The notes beneath the pieces are model-generated. The model was not told where the DNA came from. It did not search any database and worked only from the letters and a program-made list of their open reading frames with translations. Source: Mumia flava (GTDB taxonomy: Bacteria; Actinomycetota; Actinomycetes; Propionibacteriales; Nocardioidaceae). Taken from it: 64,000 bases of DNA. The position numbers and the translations under genes were made by a program. Below are positions 58,418 through 64,000 of the stretch, piece after piece; the stretch's first letter is position 1; every line of letters begins with the position of its first letter. The stretch is taken from assembly GCF_002797495.1 (NCBI RefSeq), contig NZ_PGEZ01000002.1, positions 1,054,001 through 1,118,000 of the forward strand. The letters are read 5' to 3'.

Positions 58418-59023
58418 TCACCCCACGACGGCGATCGCGAGTGCGCCCGCGCCGAGGGTGATGTCGAGTCCGGCGCACCACTGCGCCATTGATGGCGCGA
58501 CCACGACGCGCCGCCTGAGGTGGACGATGTCCCACGCGCCGTGCGCGAGCAGACCGATCGCGACGACGACCACCGCGGCCCCGGTGTCGAGCCAGACGGT
58601 GCTGAGGACGCACGCGATGAATCCGAATCCCGCCCACCCCTGCCACGCCTGCTCACGCGGCGGCGGCCGCCACCTCCCCTGGATCGCACCGAGGACGACG
58701 ACCTCGAGCGTGACGATCGTGATGAGGGCGATCCCGGGTACGGGGAGCAGCTCGCCCGCGAGATGGATGGCGACCACGACTGCGAGCAGGGGCCACGACC
58801 ACGCGGGCCGTCCCGCGTAGGCGATCACGGCGTACCCGCCGGTGGCGAGCAGGAGCACGGTCAGGATCCCGTCCAGATCGTGCGGGTCGGAGACGAGCTG
58901 GAAGACGCCCGCCGCGATGCCGATGAGCGCGGGCGTCCATGACAGCCACGTACGCCACCACGCGGGGCGCCGTGCGGCCGGGCCCGACTCATCCCCCAGC
59001 GGCCGGGTGAGGCTCCGGTGCAC
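58418..59023 (-). CDS. Membrane protein of unknown function
   Basis: A 201-residue protein with about six hydrophobic segments (for example ALIGIAAGVFQLV, GILTVLLLATGGYAVIAYAG, AALVVAIGLLAHGAWDIVHLRR-like helices). I do not recognise a specific family. GTG 59023 overlaps the stop of the upstream membrane protein gene by 35 bp, so a later start is possible. The two membrane proteins appear co-transcribed and divergent from the TetR gene at 59513. Confidence 0.65.
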   Translation of the reverse strand: MHRSLTRPLGDESGPAARRPAWWRTWLSWTPALIGIAAGVFQLVSDPHDLDGILTVLLLATGGYAVIAYAGRPAWSWPLLAVVVAIHLAGELLPVPGIALITIVTLEVVVLGAIQGRWRPPPREQAWQGWAGFGFIACVLSTVWLDTGAAVVVVAIGLLAHGAWDIVHLRRRVVVAPSMAQWCAGLDITLGAGALAIAVVG

Positions 59024-59420
59024 GATCCACCTCCGCTCCGTGACGGTGCGCGTACTCGTGCGGTCGCCGCAGCATGACGGCCAGCATCAGCACGACCATC
59101 GCGACGTGACCGAGCGCGTACATCGCGTCACCGCCGATCGCACCGGCCCACAGCAGCGGGAAGAACAGCACGAACCCCGCGTACATCGCCAGCGACATCT
59201 CCCAGATCGCAGCCCGGCCGTGCCCGCGGAACCACATCCATGCCGCCATCGGCACGGCCATCGCCGTCGCCATCGCCAGCGCGTCGATCTCGGCCCAGCC
59301 CATCCACGCGGCGTCGGTCGCGTCCGCGACAGCGCGCCACGGCGGGTGCAGCAGCATCATCCCCAGCACCATCGCCAGGATCATCTCGGCGAAGTGCCGT
59401 ACGAAGCGAACGACCGTCAT
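58989..59420 (-). CDS. Small His/Met-rich membrane protein
   Basis: A 143-residue protein with four probable membrane helices, rich in Met (EMILAMVLGMMLL, ALAMATAMAVPMAAWMWF, EMSLAMYAGFVLFF, MYALGHVAMVVLMLAVMLRR). The pattern recalls small flagellar-biosynthesis-unrelated DUF membrane proteins of actinobacteria; no firm family. ATG 59420 has ggggaagagag directly upstream. It is the first gene of the minus-strand pair and its promoter region carries a TetR-like operator. Confidence 0.7.
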   Translation of the reverse strand: MTVVRFVRHFAEMILAMVLGMMLLHPPWRAVADATDAAWMGWAEIDALAMATAMAVPMAAWMWFRGHGRAAIWEMSLAMYAGFVLFFPLLWAGAIGGDAMYALGHVAMVVLMLAVMLRRPHEYAHRHGAEVDRAPEPHPAAGG

Positions 59421-59433
59421 CTCTCTTCCCCCG

Positions 59434-59494
59434 ATCTCGTACACCTGTGTTCGAGATCGCGACACTACCACAAACTCGAACATGGCTGTACGAG
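59434..59494. promoter_or_regulatory. Two TetR-type operators between divergent genes
   Basis: Site 1: ctcgtaca-cctg-tgttcgag (59436-59455). Site 2: ctcgaaca-tggc-tgtacgag (59475-59494). Each is an 8-bp inverted repeat with one mismatch, and the two are reverse-complement images of each other. They flank the divergent start region of the membrane protein pair and the TetR gene at 59513, the likely repressor. Confidence 0.65.
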
Positions 59495-59512
59495 ATAAGT
59501 TCCTGCACCACA

Positions 59513-60100
59513 ATGGGGTTCGTGACCGACGCCAGCCCCGCGCCCAAGCGCGCCGACGCCCGGAAGAACATCGCCGCGATCATCGACGCCGCCGCGCGCT
59601 GTCTCGCGCGCAACCCGGATGCCACGATCGCCGAGATCGCGGACGAGGCCGGCGTCGGACGCGTCACGCTCTACGGGCACTTCGACTCGCGCGCGGCCCT
59701 GATCGAGCAGGTCGTCGACACCGTGATGACGCGCGCGGAGGACGAGCTGACCGCTGTGGACCTCGACGGGGATCCGATCGACGCGATCACGCGACTGCTG
59801 TCGGCCTCCTGGCGCGTCACCCACCGCACCGGCGCGCTCGTCCAGGCCGCCGAGAAGACGCTGAGCCCCGACACCCTCCGGACCGCGCACGAGCAGCCCG
59901 TCGTACGGATGCGCGCGCTGCTCGAGCGCGGCCGGTCCGCAGGGAGCTTCCGAACCGACCAGCCCGTGACGTGGCAGGTCACCATGATCCAGAGCATCCT
60001 CCACGGCGCCTCGGCCGCCGTGACCCGCGGCGACCACACGGCCGACGATGCCGAGCCGCTCCTGGTGAGCTCCATCCTGAGCGCGCTGGAGCCGCGGTGA
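59513..60100 (+). CDS. TetR family transcriptional regulator
   Basis: A 195-residue TetR protein with helix-turn-helix ATIAEIADEAGVGRVTLYGHFDSRAALI. ATG 59513 is the first plausible start after the double operator. Divergent from the two membrane proteins, which it probably represses together with itself. The next gene (IclR type) overlaps its stop as GTGA, so both regulators share a transcript. Confidence 0.9.
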   Translation: MGFVTDASPAPKRADARKNIAAIIDAAARCLARNPDATIAEIADEAGVGRVTLYGHFDSRAALIEQVVDTVMTRAEDELTAVDLDGDPIDAITRLLSASWRVTHRTGALVQAAEKTLSPDTLRTAHEQPVVRMRALLERGRSAGSFRTDQPVTWQVTMIQSILHGASAAVTRGDHTADDAEPLLVSSILSALEPR

Positions 60101-60873
60101 CCCCAGGCCCCTCAGCGGCGCCGGAGCCGCCCGACGGTGTGCTCGCCCGTGCGGTGAGGATCCTCAGCGCGTTCGACACCCGCTCGACGGCGCTGACGGT
60201 CTCCGAGCTGTCCCGCCGCTCCGGACTGCCGTTGTCGACGACCTCGCGGATGGTCGCGGAGCTGGTCCGCCACGACCTGCTCGCCCGCACCGACGACGGC
60301 CGCCGGATCCGCGTGGGCGTCCGACTCTGGGAGCTCGGATCCCGGGCGGCCCCGACACGTGGTCTGCGCGAGGCTGCGTTGCCGTTCATGGAGGACCTGC
60401 ACACCGTCGTACGCCACCACGTGCAGCTCGGCGTGCTCGAGGGGCACGACGTGCTGTTCGTCGAACGGCTCTCTGCCCGCAACGCCGTCATCAACGTCAC
60501 CGAGGTCGCGGGCCGCCTCCCGCTGCACGCGTCGTCGAGCGGCCTCGTCCTGCTCGCGCACGCGGACACGGAGGTTCAGGCGATGGTGCTCGCCGGGCCC
60601 CTGCGCCCGTACACCGCGGACACCATCACCAGCCCGGACCGTCTTCGCGTCCACCTGGCCGAGATCCGCCGGACCGGGTTCGTCCACACGCCCGGCCACA
60701 TCCGACCCGCGGCGGCCGGCGTGGCCGTGCCGGTCCGCGACGACCGCGACCGCGTGATCGCGGCGCTCGGCGTGGTGGTGCCCAACGACGACACGGCCGT
60801 ACGGGTGGTTCCGGCGCTGCGGGCCGCAGCCCAGGGCATCCAGCGGACGATGACGACGCCGGATCGCGCGTGA
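60097..60873 (+). CDS. IclR family transcriptional regulator
   Basis: A 258-residue IclR regulator with the winged helix LTVSELSRRSGLPLSTTSRMVAELVRHDLL and the ligand domain (HVQLGVLEGHDVLFVERL, GRLPLHASSSG, ALGVVVPND). GTG 60097 overlaps the TetR stop. IclR proteins commonly control aromatic-acid catabolism; the reductase/P450 pair downstream (60966-63207) is the obvious target, with the palindrome at 60916 in between. Confidence 0.9.
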   Translation: MTPGPSAAPEPPDGVLARAVRILSAFDTRSTALTVSELSRRSGLPLSTTSRMVAELVRHDLLARTDDGRRIRVGVRLWELGSRAAPTRGLREAALPFMEDLHTVVRHHVQLGVLEGHDVLFVERLSARNAVINVTEVAGRLPLHASSSGLVLLAHADTEVQAMVLAGPLRPYTADTITSPDRLRVHLAEIRRTGFVHTPGHIRPAAAGVAVPVRDDRDRVIAALGVVVPNDDTAVRVVPALRAAAQGIQRTMTTPDRA

Positions 60874-60915
60874 CGCGGGCCGCGGCGGGCGCGTGACGCG
60901 GCGCACACAACCCTC

Positions 60916-60926
60916 CCACTGAGTGG
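60916..60926. promoter_or_regulatory. Palindrome before the P450 reductase gene
   Basis: ccactgagtgg is a perfect palindrome with one central base, 40 bp before the reductase start. On the other strand the wider site reads ttccactcagtggga, the TTCC...GGAA-like form seen at several IclR targets. Assignment to the adjacent IclR protein is inferred. Confidence 0.5.
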
Positions 60927-60965
60927 AACGGGTCTTCGCCGGCACCGCTCCGCGGACCGACGATC

Positions 60966-61970
60966 GTGACCGTGCTCACATCCTCACCGCAGCCGTTCAC
61001 CGCCACCGCGGCGCCGACCGGCGACGCCGACAGCCGGACCACGGTGACGGTCGTCGCCAAGCGCCTCGTCGCCGACGGTGTGTGCGAGCTGACGCTCGCC
61101 GACCCGTACGGCCGCCGCCTGCCCGACTGGACGCCGGGCTCGCACATCGATCTCGTGCTCCCCGGCGACCACGTCCGGCAGTACTCGCTGTGCGGCGACC
61201 GGCGCGACGCCACCACGTACACGATCGCCGTCCTGCGTGAGCCCGACGGCCGCGGCGGCTCCGCAGCGGTCCACGACGACCTCGAACCGGGCGACCTGCT
61301 CGGCATCGGCGGCCCGCGGAACCACTTCCGGCTCTCCCCCGCACCGCATCATCTGTTCATCGCGGGCGGCATCGGGATCACGCCGATCCTGGCGATGGTG
61401 CGCGCGGTCGAGGCGATGGGCGGGTCGTGGGAGCTGCTGTACGGGGGACGCAGCCGGTCCTCGATGGCGTACCTCGAGGAGCTCGAGGCGTACGGGTCGC
61501 GGGTCCGGGTCGTGCCGCAGGACGCCGAGGGCCTCCTCGATCTCGGCGCGGCGATGGCGTCGCTCCCCGAAGGGACGCGGGTCTCGTGCTGCGGGCCGGC
61601 TCCGTTGCTCGCCGCCGTCGAGGCGCGCGGCACCATGCTGCCGGCGGGATCGGTCCGTACGGAGCGGTTCGTCGCCGCCGACCAGCCCGCGCCCGTCCGC
61701 AGCACGTCGTTCGAGATCGAGCTGGCCGCGTCCGGCCGGGTCGTCGAGGTCGCGCCGGGCCGCCCGGTCATCGACGCGCTCGCCGACGCCGGCGTCCACG
61801 TCCTCACCTCGTGCCGCCAGGGCATCTGCGGCACCTGCGAGACCGGCGTCGTCGCCGGCGTCCCCGACCACCGCGACGCCCTGCTGTCCGACGACGAGCG
61901 CGAGCGCGGCGACACGATGTTCGTCTGCGTCTCCCGAGCGTGCAGCGACCGCCTCGTCCTCGACCTCTGA
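60966..61970 (+). CDS. Phthalate-dioxygenase-type reductase, probable P450 partner
   Basis: A 334-residue FMN/2Fe-2S reductase. Flavin motif RQYSLCG, NAD motif GGIGITPILAMV, CGPAPL, and a C-terminal 2Fe-2S domain (CRQGICGTCETGVVAG and FVCVSRA). It resembles the reductase at 27780-28712 but is placed beside a P450 (34 bp downstream) instead of a Rieske oxygenase. Such reductases are fused to P450s in CYP116B-type class VII enzymes, so a split version is the likely reading. GTG 60966 is the start. Confidence 0.9.
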   Translation: MTVLTSSPQPFTATAAPTGDADSRTTVTVVAKRLVADGVCELTLADPYGRRLPDWTPGSHIDLVLPGDHVRQYSLCGDRRDATTYTIAVLREPDGRGGSAAVHDDLEPGDLLGIGGPRNHFRLSPAPHHLFIAGGIGITPILAMVRAVEAMGGSWELLYGGRSRSSMAYLEELEAYGSRVRVVPQDAEGLLDLGAAMASLPEGTRVSCCGPAPLLAAVEARGTMLPAGSVRTERFVAADQPAPVRSTSFEIELAASGRVVEVAPGRPVIDALADAGVHVLTSCRQGICGTCETGVVAGVPDHRDALLSDDERERGDTMFVCVSRACSDRLVLDL

Positions 61971-62004
61971 ACCGCCCGCGACCTCACCCTCCCTGGAGCC
62001 GACC

Positions 62005-63207
62005 ATGACCGTCCTCGACAGCGGAACCGCCCCGATCCTGACCGACGACCCGTTCGGCACCGAGGTGCTCAACGACCCGGCGCCGTTCCACCAGCGCCTG
62101 CGCGACGCCGGCCGGATCGCGTACCTGCCGCAGTACGACCTCTTCGCGATGGGGCGGTATGCCGACGTCCACGCCGCGCTGACCGACTGGCAGACCTTCC
62201 AGTCAGCGGCCGGGGTCGGGTTGTCGAACTTCCGGACCGAGAAGCCGTGGCGCCCGCCGAGCCTGCTGCTCGAGGCGGATCCGCCCCACCACGACGCGCC
62301 CCGGCACGTGCTCGAGGAGATCCTCAACCCGCGGCGTCTCCGCAGCCTGCGCGATCAGTGGTTCGCCGACGCGGAGACGCTGGTCGACGAGCTCCTCGAC
62401 CGGACCGAGCTCGACGGGGCGCACGACATCGCCGACGTGTTCCCGCTGCGGGTGTTCCCCGACGCCCTCGGACTCCGCCCCGACGGTCGGGAGAACCTCC
62501 TCCCGTACGGGGACCACGCCTTCAACGCGTTCGGTCCCGCGAACGAGCTGGTCCACAAGGGTCTGGCGCGCATCGGCGACGTCTCCGCGTGGATCGGGGC
62601 GCAGTGCGAGCGCGAAGCGCTGGCGGAGGTCGGGTTCGGCGCCGACATCTGGGCGGCGGCCGACCGCGGCGACATCACGCACGCGATGGCGCCGCTGATC
62701 GTGCGTTCGCTGCTCACGGCCGGAGTCGACACGACGGTCCACGGGCTCAGCTCCGTGCTGCACGCGTTCGCCGAACAGCCCGACCAGTGGGAGCGGCTGC
62801 GGGCTCAGCCGAGTCTCGCGCGGGTCGCGTTCGACGAGGCCGTACGGCTGGAGTCGCCGGTGCAGACGTTCTTCCGTACGACGACCTGCGACGTCGACGT
62901 GGACGGCGTGGTGGTTCCGGACGGGCACAAGGTGCTGCTCGTGCTCGCCTCCGCCAACCGCGACCCGCGGCGGTGGACCGACCCCGACCGCTTCGACCTG
63001 TCCCGCGACCCGTCCGGTCACGTCGGCTTCGGGATGGGGATCCACCAGTGCGTGGGACAGCACGTCGCGCGGCTCGAGGCCGAGGCCGTCCTCACGGCGA
63101 TGGCGCGCCGGATCGAGCGGATCGAGCTCGCCGGCACGGCCGTGCGGCACCACAACAACACGCTCCGCGGATGGCGCTCCGTCCCGCTCCGCATCACCCC
63201 GGCCTGA
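62005..63207 (+). CDS. Cytochrome P450, CYP199A-like
   Basis: A 400-residue P450. I-helix LTAGVDTTVHGLSSVL, ExxR in EAVRLES, heme loop FGMGIHQCVGQHVARLEAEAV. The C-terminal NNTLRGWRSVPLRI and general pattern resemble CYP199A enzymes, which oxidise or O-demethylate para-substituted benzoates. No ferredoxin gene is adjacent; the PDR-type reductase just upstream would supply electrons. Regulation by the IclR protein upstream fits an aromatic acid substrate. Confidence 0.9.
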   Translation: MTVLDSGTAPILTDDPFGTEVLNDPAPFHQRLRDAGRIAYLPQYDLFAMGRYADVHAALTDWQTFQSAAGVGLSNFRTEKPWRPPSLLLEADPPHHDAPRHVLEEILNPRRLRSLRDQWFADAETLVDELLDRTELDGAHDIADVFPLRVFPDALGLRPDGRENLLPYGDHAFNAFGPANELVHKGLARIGDVSAWIGAQCEREALAEVGFGADIWAAADRGDITHAMAPLIVRSLLTAGVDTTVHGLSSVLHAFAEQPDQWERLRAQPSLARVAFDEAVRLESPVQTFFRTTTCDVDVDGVVVPDGHKVLLVLASANRDPRRWTDPDRFDLSRDPSGHVGFGMGIHQCVGQHVARLEAEAVLTAMARRIERIELAGTAVRHHNNTLRGWRSVPLRITPA

Positions 63208-63306
63208 CCGGCGCCGACGACGAGCTTCGCACCGTCCGCGCCCGGCCTCGGCAGTCACGGCCGCGGCGAGGTTGGGTACGCGGCAGGCCCGCAGCGTCCT
63301 GCACAG

Positions 63307-63343
63307 CCCCGCTCGCGGGGCCGCCGCGTGTCTGGTGCACCAG
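63307..63343. terminator. Hairpins between P450 and LacI genes
   Basis: ccccgctcgcgggg (63307-63320) and ctggtgcaccag (63332-63343) are short GC-rich palindromes in the 200-bp gap between convergent genes. No U-tract follows. They may terminate both transcripts; nothing else is seen in the gap. Confidence 0.4.
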
Positions 63344-63407
63344 AGGGTGAGTCATTCCGTCCATCGTTGCGTGCGTACACCCGTGACCGAAGGGGGCGTT
63401 GTGACCG

Positions 63408-64000
63408 TCACGCGATCTTCATCGAGGAATCGCGGACGAGCACCTTCGGGGACAGGACCGCGCAGCGGTGGACGTGCTCCCCCGACTCCTCCACCTCGTC
63501 GGCAACCATTGCGGCGCCGACGCTGCCCATCTCGTGCCCAGGCTGCATGACGGTCGAGATGGGCAACGGGCTGTCCCACGCAGCCTGGTTGTTGTCGTAG
63601 CCGATGATGGCGACGTCGCGTGGGATCTGGATGTCACCACGACCCGCGAGAGACTGGACGATCCCTGCCGCCAGGAGGTCGGTGGAGGCAACGATGCCGT
63701 CCGCGTCTCCGTCGATGACCCGGCCGGCCAGGTCGGCACCGATACGCCATCCGTCAGCGCGGTTGATCCACGGGGGAACCACCTCGATCGCAGACACCCC
63801 GGACTCGGCGACAGCACGCCGGAACCCACGTGCTCGCTGCTGGATCGGTGCGAGCTTGTCCGGGCCCCCGACGAAGACCAGACGGCGGCGGCCTGTCTCG
63901 ATCAGGTGGCGGGTCGCAAGGTAACCCCCCAGCTCGTCGTCGACGCTCACCGAGCAGAATCGCCCAGGATCGGCTCGGTGGTTGAGCATGACGACGGGTG
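63408..64000 (-). CDS. LacI family transcriptional regulator, 5' end outside window
   Basis: The C-terminal 197 or so residues of a LacI/PurR-type regulator. Visible are SVSVDDELGGYLATRHLIETGRRRLVFVGG, RARGFRRAVAESG, ADGIVASTDLLAAGIVQSL and DVAIIGYDNNQAAW, the usual ligand-domain sequence. The DNA-binding domain lies beyond the right edge. Members generally respond to sugars. Confidence 0.9.
   Translation of the reverse strand, partial: PVVMLNHRADPGRFCSVSVDDELGGYLATRHLIETGRRRLVFVGGPDKLAPIQQRARGFRRAVAESGVSAIEVVPPWINRADGWRIGADLAGRVIDGDADGIVASTDLLAAGIVQSLAGRGDIQIPRDVAIIGYDNNQAAWDSPLPISTVMQPGHEMGSVGAAMVADEVEESGEHVHRCAVLSPKVLVRDSSMKIA

Noticed and set aside
58241-58492. Small open frame with GTHSPPP repeats across the hairpin array
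   Set aside because: Its sequence is a translation of the DNA hairpins, and the opposite strand gives a similar repeat protein. No ribosome binding site or family.
1-64000. tRNA, rRNA or riboswitch genes
   Set aside because: I found no cloverleaf-like sequence with a T-loop consensus, no rRNA blocks and no recognisable riboswitch core in the short intergenic regions. A covariance-model scan would be decisive.

Overview
The window is GC-rich (about 70%), densely packed, full of GTG starts and 4-bp ATGA/GTGA gene overlaps. It carries actinobacterial hallmarks: an acyl-CoA carboxylase with an epsilon subunit, a KmtR-like metal sensor, F420-type PPOX protein, an ECF42-type sigma factor with DGPF/YCII proteins, and class I P450s with 3Fe-4S ferredoxins. 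I infer a soil-type actinomycete, plausibly Nocardioidaceae or a relative; that placement is inference. I saw no rRNA, tRNA, CRISPR array or insertion sequence. No gene-free stretch exceeds 300 bases.

Layout. 1-12.4 kb: a catabolic island. A partial sugar-type ABC ATPase and a LysR gene are followed by a minus-strand TetR / P450 / ferredoxin / ferredoxin reductase unit. Divergent from it is a plus-strand run: two phosphotriesterase-like proteins (the first has lost nearly all metal ligands), a flavin monooxygenase, an alpha/beta hydrolase, an MBL-fold hydrolase and a CocE/NonD hydrolase. 12.4-22.5 kb: a 1,939-residue secreted PHP plus metallophosphoesterase protein, a class V aminotransferase, an alpha/beta hydrolase, an ArsR-SRPBCC fusion and a vapBC pair whose antitoxin is truncated. 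22.5-27.7 kb: phenylacetate catabolism (paaABCDE, paaI) with a TetR regulator and a candidate operator before paaA. 27.8-34.5 kb: an unrecognised operon of APC permease, CE4 deacetylase, C45-type acyltransferase fused in frame to a VOC protein, SDR, Rieske oxygenase and its reductase, divergent from an Lrp regulator.

34.6-41.5 kb: CYTH-like and YrhK proteins, then an ECF42 locus (two YCII/DGPF proteins, PPOX protein, paired SMR subunits, sigma factor), a hydrolase and a TetR. 41.5-51.3 kb: secreted M14 carboxypeptidase, UPF0014 permease, membrane phosphodiesterase, vWA protein, LysR/MFS pair, TetR. 51.4-55.2 kb: propionyl/acyl-CoA carboxylase beta, epsilon and alpha. 55.3-58.2 kb: GNAT, CDF exporter with KmtR-like repressor, ohrR-ohr. 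58.2-64 kb: a three-unit hairpin array, two membrane proteins, TetR and IclR regulators, and a P450 paired with a phthalate-dioxygenase-type reductase; a partial LacI regulator closes the window.

A recurring theme is small repeats at gene ends. One family, built on a GGTCGAGGCGCGAGCG core, has expanded in 24- or 33-bp (reading-frame-preserving) units inside the termini of paaD, paaA and the carboxylase epsilon gene. A second palindrome, with arms CAGTGCGGTGGATCC, occurs at the truncated vapB and after a TetR gene. Several long perfect hairpins without U-tracts sit between convergent genes.
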